Of a DNA stretch of 57,808 nucleotides, positions 49,712-57,808 are shown in pieces (the first letter of the stretch is position 1; each line of letters begins with the position of its first letter). Below the pieces are notes generated by a model. It searched no databases and had not been told where the DNA came from. It was given only the letters and a program-made list of their open reading frames with translations. Location: assembly GCA_902580505.1 (NCBI GenBank), contig CACHLB010000006.1, forward strand, positions 1-57,808, in the 5' to 3' direction. A program made the position numbers and the translations under genes. The DNA comes from an uncultured Pelagibacteraceae bacterium (GTDB taxonomy: Bacteria; Pseudomonadota; Alphaproteobacteria; Pelagibacterales; Pelagibacteraceae).

Positions 49712-50772
49712 CTTTTTATTTCGTCTATGTTATGTACCATACTTTCATAAAAACCCGCTTTAGTAATTTTGACAAATTTTGGTTTTTTTCTGAGATCTTT
49801 AATTCTTTTTGCACCTAAGTATCCCATTGATGATTTTAAACCCCCTACTAGTTGGTAGATTATTTTTTCAACTGTGCCTTTGTATTTGACAAAACCTTCA
49901 ACACCTTCTGCCACATATTTTGAAGTATCTTTTTGTTTAGATTGAAAATATCTATCTGCTGATCCTTTATTCATTGCTCCAATAGATCCCATGCCCCTAA
50001 AACTTTTAAATAATTTGCCACCTCTTTTTATAATTCTACCTGGAGCCTGATCTGTTCCTGCAAATAATGATCCAATCATCACTGCATCTGCCCCAGCTGC
50101 TAGTGCTTTTGCAATATCTCCAGAAAATTTGATCCCCCCATCAGCTATTAATGTTGTCTTACTTTTGCCCATACCTTTTTTTACATCTAAAATTGCACTT
50201 AACTGTGGAACCCCTATCCCCGCAACTAATCTTGTAGTACATATAGATCCTGGTCCAATTCCAACTTTTATAATATCTACTCCTTGCTTAATTAGAAATT
50301 GAGCTGCTTCTGCTGTAGCAATATTACCTGCACATAAAGCTGTTTTGGTTGGTTTTATTTTTTTAATTTTTTTTATTATTTCGGCCACTTTTTTTGTGTG
50401 GCCATGAGCTGTATCAACAACAATTAAATCGATATTTTCTTTTAAAATCTTTTGAGCTCTAAGGTGCTCGTTTAAACTTGCACCAACAGCTGCACCAACT
50501 AACATTTTTTTTGATTTTACTTTTCTTATTTCTTTTATCTGATCATTTATTGATAGATTTCTATGTATAACACCTATTCCACCACTTTTGCCTATTGAAA
50601 TAGCCATATTAGACTCGGTAACAGTATCCATTGCTGAGGTTAAAAGGGGTATAGAAATATTTAAGTGTTTTGATAATTCAACTTCTGTCTTTACTTCTGA
50701 AGGTAAAATTTCAGAATAATTTGGAGCTAAGGTTACATCGTCGAAAGTAAGAGCTTCTTTGATAGGATCCAT
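49708..50772 (-). CDS. guaB: Inosine-5'-monophosphate dehydrogenase lacking CBS domains
   Basis: Oxidises IMP to XMP with NAD. The barrel motifs are intact: EALTFDDVTLAPNYSEILPS, PLLTSAMDTVTE, IVVDTAHGHT, IKVGIGPGSICTTRLVAGIG with catalytic Cys178, ADGGIKFSGDIAKALAAGAD, and the flap segment ADRYFQSKQ then VAEGVEGFVKYKG. At 354 residues it is about 130 shorter than usual IMPDHs: the two CBS domains, normally inserted after the second barrel strand region, are replaced by a short turn at about residues 84-89 (RKVKSKKM). CBS domains carry allosteric regulation by purine nucleotides, so this form should lack that control. Overlaps the TPR gene by 4 bp. Confidence 0.96.
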   Translation of the reverse strand: MDPIKEALTFDDVTLAPNYSEILPSEVKTEVELSKHLNISIPLLTSAMDTVTESNMAISIGKSGGIGVIHRNLSINDQIKEIRKVKSKKMLVGAAVGASLNEHLRAQKILKENIDLIVVDTAHGHTKKVAEIIKKIKKIKPTKTALCAGNIATAEAAQFLIKQGVDIIKVGIGPGSICTTRLVAGIGVPQLSAILDVKKGMGKSKTTLIADGGIKFSGDIAKALAAGADAVMIGSLFAGTDQAPGRIIKRGGKLFKSFRGMGSIGAMNKGSADRYFQSKQKDTSKYVAEGVEGFVKYKGTVEKIIYQLVGGLKSSMGYLGAKRIKDLRKKPKFVKITKAGFYESMVHNIDEIKR

Positions 50773-50809
50773 GTCCTTATATAAACGATTCTTTAAAAAA
50801 TGAAAGTAT

Positions 50810-51421
50810 CTATCTTAAATTTTTGCAAATTAAAAAACTTTCTTTAGAATCTTTTCTACTTGCAGGAGGCTTATAAACATTAAATTTTACAAAATTTTTT
50901 TTTGAAAATGCTATTATTTCATTAAAAGAAGTTCCCATAAATAATTTTGAGACAAAATAACCATTGGGTTTCATCATTTTAGTAGCAAAATCCAAAGCTT
51001 CTAAAACTAATTCTCCAGTTACCATAGAGTCTAGATTTTTATTTCCCGTAGTATTGACTGCCATATCTGAAATAATAAGGTCAACTTTTCCACCAAAATA
51101 ATTAATAATTTTATTTTGTTGTTCATTATCTGTAAAATCTCCTTTTATAATATTTACATTCTTTATTTCTTCTATTTCTTTTAAATCTATTGCTAAATGC
51201 TTATTACATTTTAAATTACTTGATATATATTGAGACCAGCTTCCAGGAGCAGCTCCAAGATCTATTACTGATATATTATTTTTTAAAAATTTAAATTTAT
51301 CGTTAATTTCTTTTAATTTATAAACGGCTCTAGATCTATATCCTTCAACTTTTGATTGTCTAACATAAATATCTCTTCTCTGCTTATTTATCCAATTTTT
51401 TGAGATTTTATTTTTTTTCAA
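50810..51421 (-). CDS. rlmE: 23S rRNA (uridine-2'-O-)-methyltransferase
   Basis: Also called FtsJ/RrmJ; methylates the 2'-O of U2552 in 23S rRNA. The 203-residue product has the catalytic Lys35-Asp119-Lys159-Glu194 tetrad (YRSRAVYKLKEI, LIISDMAVNTTG, YFVSKLFMGT, SKESFLICK) with nearly the same spacing as E. coli RlmE, and SAM motif VIDLGAAPGSWSQYI. It overlaps the downstream end of the glycosyltransferase-like gene by 4 bp, so it is the last gene of psd-pss-GT-rlmE. Confidence 0.95.
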   Translation of the reverse strand: MKKNKISKNWINKQRRDIYVRQSKVEGYRSRAVYKLKEINDKFKFLKNNISVIDLGAAPGSWSQYISSNLKCNKHLAIDLKEIEEIKNVNIIKGDFTDNEQQNKIINYFGGKVDLIISDMAVNTTGNKNLDSMVTGELVLEALDFATKMMKPNGYFVSKLFMGTSFNEIIAFSKKNFVKFNVYKPPASRKDSKESFLICKNLR

Positions 51422-52332
51422 TTAGTTTTGAACCTTAAAGATTTTGAGATTTTATTATTATCCAAAGTATTTAATTCTATCTCTAGATTTTTATCGTTTC
51501 TCATATCTTTATCATTTACTTTAATACCGCTAGCCAAATGTATAATTCCAATTTTATGATTTGGTAAAAAAGGTTCCACGAAAATTTTATTCTTTTCATC
51601 AAACTTTGGAAGCAAGTTGCTAGCTAACCAGTTGCAATTATGAGGAAGAAATTCAACATCTACATTATCAATATATACGCATATATTTATTGCTAGTTGC
51701 TCTGAACCAAATATTTGGCCATGACTAAGTGTAGTTTTTAAATTTTTTTGCCAAACATTCCAACAATTAGAGTCTTTTTCTAGTGAGAAAACACCAATAT
51801 TAATATGCGGAGCAAATGCTAACTTTCTTGCTTTATTAATATCAATCTTAGATTTAATAGCATGTTTAAAATTTTGAGATTTTATAATGGCTAATTTTCC
51901 AAACAACCAATTAACGTTACTTAATATTCTATATCCAGGTGTCATTGTCTGGGTAATGCCTAGTTTGCCATTATCACAAGCCTTAAAATATAAGTCTATT
52001 GAACTCCAATCTTGAACCCAAGCATCACAATCAATCCACAGATATTTTTTATAATTAGGAAAATATTTTGGAAGAAATGCTCTTGATACCTGACTTTTTA
52101 GCCATTCTTTACCTTTAACTTTAGATTGTGGAACCTCAATATCCCATTTAGCTTTTTTGATCTCATCTACTTTATTTTTTAGAAGAGCAGTTTGCTCCTC
52201 TGTTAAACCCGCATCAAGTATACAAATAGCAACCTTTTCACTGTGATTGAATTGTTTAATAGAGTCTATTAATTCATTTAGCAATTCATAGTAATTAGAA
52301 TCTGCTAGAGAAATAATTGCATTCTCTTTCAT
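51418..52332 (-). CDS. Glycosyltransferase-like protein (GT-A fold, GT8-like)
   Basis: A 304-residue protein. IISLADSNYYELLNELIDSI at the N-terminus, VAICILDAGLTEEQ, SQVSRAFLPKYFPNYKKYLW and then IDCDAW with a D-x-D metal motif are features of GT-A glycosyltransferases similar to GT8. LAFAPHINIGVFSLEKD and SEQLAINICVY resemble acceptor-region motifs of this clan. No signal peptide or membrane helix. Sugar and acceptor are unknown. It overlaps pss by 1 bp and rlmE by 4 bp, so it is co-expressed with phosphatidylethanolamine synthesis; a glycolipid or surface-glycan role is possible but inferred only from position. Confidence 0.65.
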   Translation of the reverse strand: MKENAIISLADSNYYELLNELIDSIKQFNHSEKVAICILDAGLTEEQTALLKNKVDEIKKAKWDIEVPQSKVKGKEWLKSQVSRAFLPKYFPNYKKYLWIDCDAWVQDWSSIDLYFKACDNGKLGITQTMTPGYRILSNVNWLFGKLAIIKSQNFKHAIKSKIDINKARKLAFAPHINIGVFSLEKDSNCWNVWQKNLKTTLSHGQIFGSEQLAINICVYIDNVDVEFLPHNCNWLASNLLPKFDEKNKIFVEPFLPNHKIGIIHLASGIKVNDKDMRNDKNLEIELNTLDNNKISKSLRFKTN

Positions 52333-53129
52333 TACAAAATATCTTCGTGATGATCAACGCTATCATCTTTTTCTATATTTTGTTTTTTCAAAAATAGGTA
52401 ATGGATTGAGCTTGCTGGAATCATTATTAAATAAATAATTCCTGAAATTATAATTGTATTAAAGGTATATATTAGCAACAAGCCAAAATATAAAATTATT
52501 CCAAATAAAAGAAATATTGAAGTACTTCTTGGAACAACAATTCTTTTCAAAGAATATGTAGGAATTTTACTTATCAAAAGTACAGATATAATAATGAATA
52601 AAGATGGAACAATAATATTTTTATTAATAGTTATAAACTGAACTTCGCTAAAACTATAAATTAATGGCATTAATACTAATACCCCACCTGCTGGTGATGG
52701 AATACCTTCAAAAAAGTTATCTCTCCATGAAGGTTCACCTCCTGTTGAAACATTAAATCTTGCAAGTCTCAAAGCAACACAAACTACATATATTAAAGAT
52801 ATTAACCAACCAAATCTGCCAATATTATCTAGAGCCCAAAAATACATTATGAATGCTGGTGCAACTCCAAAACTAATTACATCAGTTAATGAGTCTAATT
52901 CTTTTCCAACTTTTGATGTGGCTTTAATTAATCTTGCAATTCTTCCATCTAAACCATCAATGATTGCGGCAATTAAAACAGCAATAACGGATAATTCAAA
53001 TCTTCCGTCAAATGCAAATTTAATCGAAGTTAAGCCAATACATACTCCAACCAGCGTCATAATATTTGGCAAAATAACTCTTGAATTTTTATTTGAGACT
53101 AATCTTATATTCTTCTTTGGATTTTCCAT
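52332..53129 (-). CDS. pssA: CDP-diacylglycerol-serine O-phosphatidyltransferase
   Basis: Makes phosphatidylserine from CDP-diacylglycerol and serine. The 265-residue membrane protein has the CDP-alcohol phosphotransferase motif D-x2-D-G-x2-A-R...G-x3-D-x3-D with Asp58, Asp61, Gly62, Ala65, Arg66, Gly75, Asp79 and Asp83, in DGLDGRIARLIKATSKVGKE followed by LDSLTD. About six to eight hydrophobic helices follow. This is the PssA type of Gram-positive and alphaproteobacterial cells, not the peripheral E. coli type. It abuts psd with no gap. Confidence 0.94.
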   Translation of the reverse strand: MENPKKNIRLVSNKNSRVILPNIMTLVGVCIGLTSIKFAFDGRFELSVIAVLIAAIIDGLDGRIARLIKATSKVGKELDSLTDVISFGVAPAFIMYFWALDNIGRFGWLISLIYVVCVALRLARFNVSTGGEPSWRDNFFEGIPSPAGGVLVLMPLIYSFSEVQFITINKNIIVPSLFIIISVLLISKIPTYSLKRIVVPRSTSIFLLFGIILYFGLLLIYTFNTIIISGIIYLIMIPASSIHYLFLKKQNIEKDDSVDHHEDIL

Positions 53130-53777
53130 TTATCTTTTAGCTATCAATGTTTCTCCAGCAACCGCTCTTTGATTAACTTTTACTAATGGTTCATAGTTTT
53201 CAAAATATAAATCTGCTCTACTTCCGAATCTAATCATCCCTATTCTAGATCCTTGATCGACATTTTCTTCAACTGAGGTATCTGTTACTATTCTCCGTGC
53301 AACAAGTCCTGCTATTTGGACTACAATTATGTCTTCTCCGTGAGAATTTTTAATTTTATAATAATTTCTTTCATTGTCTTCACTAGCTTTATCAAGAGAT
53401 GCATTTATAAATTTTCCTGGTTTATATAAAATTTCTTCGATTTTTCCTGAACATGGAGATCTATTCACATGACAGTCAAATACATTCATAAATATACTTA
53501 CTTTCTTAAATTTTTTATTTTCAAGGCCCAATTCTTTTGGTCCGTTTGTATCTAAAACTTGTAAAACCAATCCGTCAGCAGGACTTATTAAATAGTTCTC
53601 ATCATTTATTGGAATTCTTTCTGGATCTCTAAAAAAATAATAACACCAAATACTTAAAACCAAACCTATGAAACCTAAAAAACCATGAATGAAATATAGA
53701 ATGATCGTTGCTACAACGAAAATTACTATAAATTTATAGCCTTCGTTATGAATCTTTGGAAAAATTTTGTCTATCAT
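53130..53777 (-). CDS. psd: Phosphatidylserine decarboxylase proenzyme (short form)
   Basis: Forms phosphatidylethanolamine; self-cleaves to give a pyruvoyl cofactor. The 215-residue protein has two N-terminal hydrophobic helices (about 17-46), FRDPERIPINDENYLISPAD (Asp68 region), FMNVFDCHVNRSPCSGKI (His103), and the cleavage site Gly185-Ser186 in MIRFGSRADLYF. The short length and Gly-Ser pair define the Psd-A subtype common in alphaproteobacteria. First gene of psd-pssA-GT-rlmE, divergent from icd across about 74 bp. Confidence 0.94.
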   Translation of the reverse strand: MIDKIFPKIHNEGYKFIVIFVVATIILYFIHGFLGFIGLVLSIWCYYFFRDPERIPINDENYLISPADGLVLQVLDTNGPKELGLENKKFKKVSIFMNVFDCHVNRSPCSGKIEEILYKPGKFINASLDKASEDNERNYYKIKNSHGEDIIVVQIAGLVARRIVTDTSVEENVDQGSRIGMIRFGSRADLYFENYEPLVKVNQRAVAGETLIAKR

Positions 53778-53851
53778 AATCGTTCAATTGATAATTCTGG
53801 ATTAATATGTATATAAAAAGTATAAATTCAATTATTAAGATACATCAAAAA

Positions 53852-55066
53852 ATGAGCAAAATTAAGGTAAAAAATCCCATTGTCGAGCTAGACGGCGATG
53901 AAATGACAAGAGTAATTTGGGAATTCATCAAAAACAAATTAATTTTACCTTATTTAGATTTAGGCATTGAGTATTACGATCTAGGCATGAAAAGCAGAGA
54001 TGATACAGATGACAAAATAACCATCGATTGTGCTAATGCAATTAAAAAGAATGGAGTAGGTATCAAATGCGCAACTATTACTCCTGACGAGGCGAGAGTT
54101 GAAGAATTTAAATTAAAGAAAATGTGGAGATCACCAAATGGAACAATAAGAAATATTATTGGAGGGACAGTATTTAGAGAGCCAATAATTTGTAAAAATA
54201 TTCCTAAACTTGTCCCATCTTGGACAGATCCATTAATTATTGGAAGGCATGCTTTTGGTGATCAATATAGAGCTACAGATTTTTTAGTTCCAGGAAAAGG
54301 TAAATTAGAAGTTAAATGGACATCAGAAGATGGAAGTGATGAAAAGAAATATGAAGTATTCGATTTCCCAGGACCAGGTATTGCTCTTTCAATGTATAAT
54401 TTAGATAAATCAATAGAGGACTTTGCAAGATCATGTTTCAATTATGGCCTGATAAAAAAATGGCCTGTATATTTATCAACAAAGAATACCATACTAAAAA
54501 AATATGATGGTAGATTTAAAGATATATTTCAAAATGTTTTTGAAAAAGATTTTAAATCTGAATTCGAAAAAAATAATATAACTTATGAACACAGGTTAAT
54601 CGATGATATGGTTGCTTGTGCAATGAAGTGGCATGGTAAATATATCTGGGCTTGTAAAAATTATGATGGTGATGTTCAGTCAGATACTGTTGCTCAAGGT
54701 TATGGTTCATTAGGTTTAATGACTAGCGTTTTATTGGCACCTGATGGCAGAACAATGGAAGCAGAGGCGGCTCATGGAACTGTTACTCGACATTTTAGAA
54801 TGCATCAGCAGGGTAAAGAAACATCAACCAATCCAATTGCATCTATATTTGCTTGGACAAGAGGCTTGGCGCACAGAGGAAAGTTAGATAGCAATGATGA
54901 ATTAATTAAATTTTCCAAAACACTTGAAGAAGTATGTGTTGAGTCAGTTGAATCAGGATCAATGACCAAAGATTTGGCAATACTTATTGGTCCTTCTACA
55001 AAATATTTAACGACTAACCAGTTTTTAGATGTAATTGATGGAAGTTTAAAACAAAAATTAAATTAA
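53852..55066 (+). CDS. icd: NADP-dependent isocitrate dehydrogenase, homodimeric eukaryote-like type
   Basis: TCA-cycle enzyme converting isocitrate to 2-oxoglutarate. From the ATG of [20 protein letters not shown] the protein has 404 residues; other motifs are [59 protein letters not shown] and [14 protein letters not shown]. Length and signature match the homodimeric type shared with eukaryotes and many alphaproteobacteria, not the E. coli type. An upstream in-frame ATG would add 15 residues unlike the family, so I reject it; no Shine-Dalgarno is visible at the chosen start. The 3' end overlaps convergent alaS by 9 bp. Confidence 0.95.
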   Translation: MSKIKVKNPIVELDGDEMTRVIWEFIKNKLILPYLDLGIEYYDLGMKSRDDTDDKITIDCANAIKKNGVGIKCATITPDEARVEEFKLKKMWRSPNGTIRNIIGGTVFREPIICKNIPKLVPSWTDPLIIGRHAFGDQYRATDFLVPGKGKLEVKWTSEDGSDEKKYEVFDFPGPGIALSMYNLDKSIEDFARSCFNYGLIKKWPVYLSTKNTILKKYDGRFKDIFQNVFEKDFKSEFEKNNITYEHRLIDDMVACAMKWHGKYIWACKNYDGDVQSDTVAQGYGSLGLMTSVLLAPDGRTMEAEAAHGTVTRHFRMHQQGKETSTNPIASIFAWTRGLAHRGKLDSNDELIKFSKTLEEVCVESVESGSMTKDLAILIGPSTKYLTTNQFLDVIDGSLKQKLN

Positions 55067-57721
55067 GATTTTTAGTTTTTCTAAAGCTTCGTCAATTTTA
55101 TTTGAGTCTTGACCTCCAGCCTGTGCAAAATCTTTACGGCCTCCACCGCCCTTTCCGCCAATAATTTCAGATCCTAGTTTTGCAAATTTAACTGCATCGT
55201 ATTTATTTGTTAAATTTTCTGTTACACCTACAGCAAGACCAACTTTCTCATCCTTTTTTGCAAATACTACTACTATTCCTTCACCCAACTCTTTTTTACC
55301 TGCATCAACGAGTTTTCTTAGGTCTTTTGGAGATAAATCTTGAACTTTTTGTAATCTAACTTGAGTGCCATTTATATTTTCATCTTTAATTATGTTTTTT
55401 GTTTTATCAGCTAAAACTGATTGAACATTTAATTGCTCTAGTTGTTTATTGAGGTCTTTAATTAATCCTTTCGTATCTTTATTTTCTAGATTTGGTTTTC
55501 CACCTAATTTAATAATTTGTGCAGACACTTCTTTAATACTGTCTTCATCCTTTTGTGCAGAAAGGTTTGACATTTTTTCCTTGTTTTTTAAGAATATTTC
55601 GAGTTGTTTGTCCCTTAAAGCCTCAACCCTTCTAACTCCAGCAGCTATTGAGGATTGGCTAATAGTTTTAAATTTTCCAATATCACCTGTATTTTTTACA
55701 TGTGTTCCTCCACATAATTCTGTTGAAAAATAAGAGTTATTTTCCGCTCCCATCGAAACTACTCTCACCTCTTCTCCATATTTTTCACCAAAAAAAGCTA
55801 AAGCACCTTTTTCAATTGCAGCTTTTGGTGTCATAATTCTTGTAGTTACATCAGTTTTATTTTGAACGTATTTATTAACTAATTTATCGATAATCGTTAA
55901 TTCATCCTCTGTGATTGGTTTCATATGACTAAAATCAAATCTTAGTCTATCAGGCGCAACCAAAGATCCTTTTTGCATAACGTGTTTTCCCAATGTTCTT
56001 CTCAAAGACTCATGTAATAAATGGGTTGCAGAATGATATGCCTTAAGATTATTACGTCTTTCAATATCTATTTTCATTTCTACAACGTCTTTAATCATAA
56101 TCTCACCAGATTTTAGAATTCCATGATGTACAAACAAATCTCCAAGTTTTTTTTGAGTATCTGTAACTTCAAAGACTGAATTACCAGATACTATTGTTCC
56201 TTGATCTCCAACTTGTCCACCAGACTCTCCATAAAAAGGGGTTTGATTAGTAATAATTATACCTTGCTCACCATTTGAAATATTTTGTGCTTCTTTATTA
56301 TTTTTAATTATAGATAACACAACTCCTTCTGATTGGTTAAACTCATATCCAAGAAACTCTGTAGGTCCTATTTTATCTTTTATACCAAACCAGATTTCTT
56401 CTTCAGAGGCATCTCCAGAACCTTTCCAATTTTGTTTTGCAAGCTCTTTGCTCTTTTTCATTAATTCATCAAATTTATTTTGATCGACAGTTAAAGATTT
56501 ATTTTTTAAAATATCTTCTGTTAAGTCTAACGGGAAACCGTAAGTATCATATAATTTAAACGCTACTTCACCTGGTAAAACTTTTTTTATTTTTGAAATT
56601 TCATCATTCAAAATTTTAATTCCTCTATCAAGTAAAACTAAAAATTTTTCTTCTTCCATTTTTAATGTTTCTTTAATTAAAGACTCTGATCTTTCTAATT
56701 CAGGATAATTTCGTTTCATTTCTTCTTTCAATGTATCAAAGATTTTATTGAAGACTGGTTCTTTAGAACCTAGCAAATGAGAATGTCTCATTCCTCTTCT
56801 CATTATTCTTCTAAGAACATAACCTCTACCTTCATTTGAAGGTAATACTCCTTCTGCAAGAAGAAATGAGCTAGCTCTTAAGTGATCTGCAATTACTCTA
56901 AAGCTTGATAAATTATTTTCATCTTGTTTTACTTTTGTAAATTCAGAAATCGAACTAATTAATTTTTTAAAATGATCTGTTTCGTAATTATCATGTGTGC
57001 CCTGAAGTAATGCTGCAATTCTTTCTAAACCCATTCCAGTATCTACAGAAGGTTTTGGAAGATTAATTCTTTTATCTTTTGAAACTTGTTCAAATTGCAT
57101 GAAGACTAAATTCCATATCTCAATATATCTATCGCCATCCTCATCTTTGGTTCCGGGTAAACCACCTTTTAAATGATCTCCATGATCATAAAATATCTCT
57201 GAACAAGGTCCACAAGGGCCCGTTTCACCCATTGACCAAAAATTATCAGAAGTTGCTATCCTAATAATTCTATCATCGCTAAAACCCGCTATTTTCTTCC
57301 AAAAATTGAAGGCTTCATCGTCTTCATGAAATACTGTTACATATAATCTATCTTTATTTAGTCCAAAATCTTTAGTAATTAAATTCCAAGCAAGTTCAAT
57401 TCCCCTTTCCTTGAAGTAATCTCCGAAAGAAAAATTTCCAAGCATTTCAAAAAATGTGTGATGTCTTGGAGTATAACCAACGTTTTCAAGATCGTTATGT
57501 TTGCCTCCTGCTCTTACACATTTTTGAGAAGTAGTAGCTCTTTGATAATCCCTTTTTTCTAATCCAGTAAAAACATTTTTAAACTGGACCATGCCTGAAT
57601 TTGCAAACATTAATGTTGGATCATTATTTGGAACCAAATTGCTAGACTCAACAATCTTATGATCATTTTTTTCGAAATAATCTAAAAAAGTTGACCTGAT
57701 CTCGTTTAATGTTTTTGCCAT
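55058..57721 (-). CDS. alaS: Alanine-tRNA ligase
   Basis: Charges tRNA-Ala. The 887-residue protein is full length: aminoacylation domain [20 protein letters not shown] then [64 protein letters not shown]; editing domain [17 protein letters not shown] (H-x3-H) and [14 protein letters not shown] with zinc-type residues; and the C-terminal [17 protein letters not shown] of the C-Ala domain. The ATG is 51 bp after a strong terminator (57772-57799). In many alphaproteobacteria recA lies just upstream. Confidence 0.97.
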   Translation of the reverse strand: MAKTLNEIRSTFLDYFEKNDHKIVESSNLVPNNDPTLMFANSGMVQFKNVFTGLEKRDYQRATTSQKCVRAGGKHNDLENVGYTPRHHTFFEMLGNFSFGDYFKERGIELAWNLITKDFGLNKDRLYVTVFHEDDEAFNFWKKIAGFSDDRIIRIATSDNFWSMGETGPCGPCSEIFYDHGDHLKGGLPGTKDEDGDRYIEIWNLVFMQFEQVSKDKRINLPKPSVDTGMGLERIAALLQGTHDNYETDHFKKLISSISEFTKVKQDENNLSSFRVIADHLRASSFLLAEGVLPSNEGRGYVLRRIMRRGMRHSHLLGSKEPVFNKIFDTLKEEMKRNYPELERSESLIKETLKMEEEKFLVLLDRGIKILNDEISKIKKVLPGEVAFKLYDTYGFPLDLTEDILKNKSLTVDQNKFDELMKKSKELAKQNWKGSGDASEEEIWFGIKDKIGPTEFLGYEFNQSEGVVLSIIKNNKEAQNISNGEQGIIITNQTPFYGESGGQVGDQGTIVSGNSVFEVTDTQKKLGDLFVHHGILKSGEIMIKDVVEMKIDIERRNNLKAYHSATHLLHESLRRTLGKHVMQKGSLVAPDRLRFDFSHMKPITEDELTIIDKLVNKYVQNKTDVTTRIMTPKAAIEKGALAFFGEKYGEEVRVVSMGAENNSYFSTELCGGTHVKNTGDIGKFKTISQSSIAAGVRRVEALRDKQLEIFLKNKEKMSNLSAQKDEDSIKEVSAQIIKLGGKPNLENKDTKGLIKDLNKQLEQLNVQSVLADKTKNIIKDENINGTQVRLQKVQDLSPKDLRKLVDAGKKELGEGIVVVFAKKDEKVGLAVGVTENLTNKYDAVKFAKLGSEIIGGKGGGGRKDFAQAGGQDSNKIDEALEKLKILI

Positions 57722-57771
57722 ATTTTGTTAAAATACAGCTTTTTCTATTGATGTCTACACCTCTGAAGGGA

Positions 57772-57799
57772 AAAAAGGCGCCCTTTCGAGCGCCTTTTT
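57772..57799 (-). terminator. Intrinsic terminator upstream of alaS
   Basis: AAAAAGGCGC / 8-nt loop / GCGCCTTTTT forms a perfect 10-bp stem ending in a T-run on either strand. As alaS is on the minus strand and starts 51 bp away, the hairpin most likely ends the next minus-strand gene outside the window. Confidence 0.88.
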
Positions 57800-57808
57800 A
57801 ATAACTAA

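Noticed and set aside
53807..53851. Longer icd start adding 15 residues
   Set aside because: The extra residues do not resemble the family, which starts near [15 protein letters not shown].
1..57808. tRNA, rRNA, CRISPR array, insertion sequence or prophage
   Set aside because: No cloverleaf-like tRNA sequence, repeat-spacer pattern, transposase or phage motif was seen; gaps are too short for most of these.

Overview
This window is almost certainly from a SAR11-clade alphaproteobacterium (Pelagibacterales, Candidatus Pelagibacter-like). The DNA is strongly AT-rich, coding density is extreme (most intergenic gaps are 0-100 bp and many stop/start codons overlap), and the proteins are rich in Lys, Asn and Ile. 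The gene content also fits: tandem glycine riboswitch before gcvTHP, NAD-dependent formate dehydrogenase, TRAP transporter, many EamA permeases and PlsC-free phospholipid genes pss-psd. No tRNA, rRNA, CRISPR array, phage gene or insertion sequence was seen. The lineage is inferred from these features, not from a search.

Layout. (1) 1-4.8 kb: surA (5' end missing), pdxA and ksgA on the plus strand converge on the minus-strand operon fabD-fabG-acpP-gmk. (2) 4.9-17.4 kb: a long plus-strand run of rpsF-rpsR-rplI, dnaB, an RND transporter, cvpA-purF, an HD-domain putative di-iron protein, a thioredoxin-fold DUF255 protein, gshA-gshB and an EamA permease. (3) 17.4-21.5 kb: an MFS transporter, a Rossmann protein, a GYD-domain protein with very strong expression signals, msrB, sodB and two small unknown proteins. 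(4) 21.5-24.6 kb, minus: EamA permease, glycine amidinotransferase and threonine aldolase packed as one operon. (5) 24.6-28.7 kb, plus: NifU-like scaffold, HPP membrane protein, formate dehydrogenase, msrA, a zinc-independent MDR reductase and a 56-residue membrane protein. (6) 28.7-41.8 kb, mostly minus: tspO with a DAO-family oxidase; a lipid-modification set (FAD protein, DUF1365, CFA synthase-like, DUF3833 lipoprotein, with an SDR on the other strand) directly behind gcvT-gcvH-gcvP; the glycine riboswitch; and pxpB-pxpC-EamA. (7) 41.8-57.8 kb: pxpA, a TPR protein, TRAP transporter dctPQM, terC, a methyltransferase-like gene, guaB-TPR-guaA, rlmE, a glycosyltransferase-like gene, pss, psd, icd and alaS.

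How the parts connect. Glycine and one-carbon metabolism recur: glycine cleavage under a glycine-sensing RNA, formate oxidation, threonine aldolase (makes glycine), glycine amidinotransferase (uses or releases glycine), glutathione synthesis (uses glycine) and 5-oxoprolinase (recovers glutamate from 5-oxoproline). Three paralogous EamA permeases each end or begin one of these operons. A second theme is oxidative damage repair: msrA, msrB, sodB, glutathione, thioredoxin-fold protein, tspO and the lipid-modification set whose relatives in other proteobacteria belong to singlet-oxygen or light responses.

Most interesting points: a 12-nt inverted repeat flanking riboswitch aptamer 2 that can pair over the gcvT start codon; the possibility that the lipid-modification genes are read as the tail of the glycine-controlled operon; the permease-amidinotransferase-threonine aldolase operon; the HD protein with an apparent six-ligand metal site; and an IMP dehydrogenase with no CBS domains.
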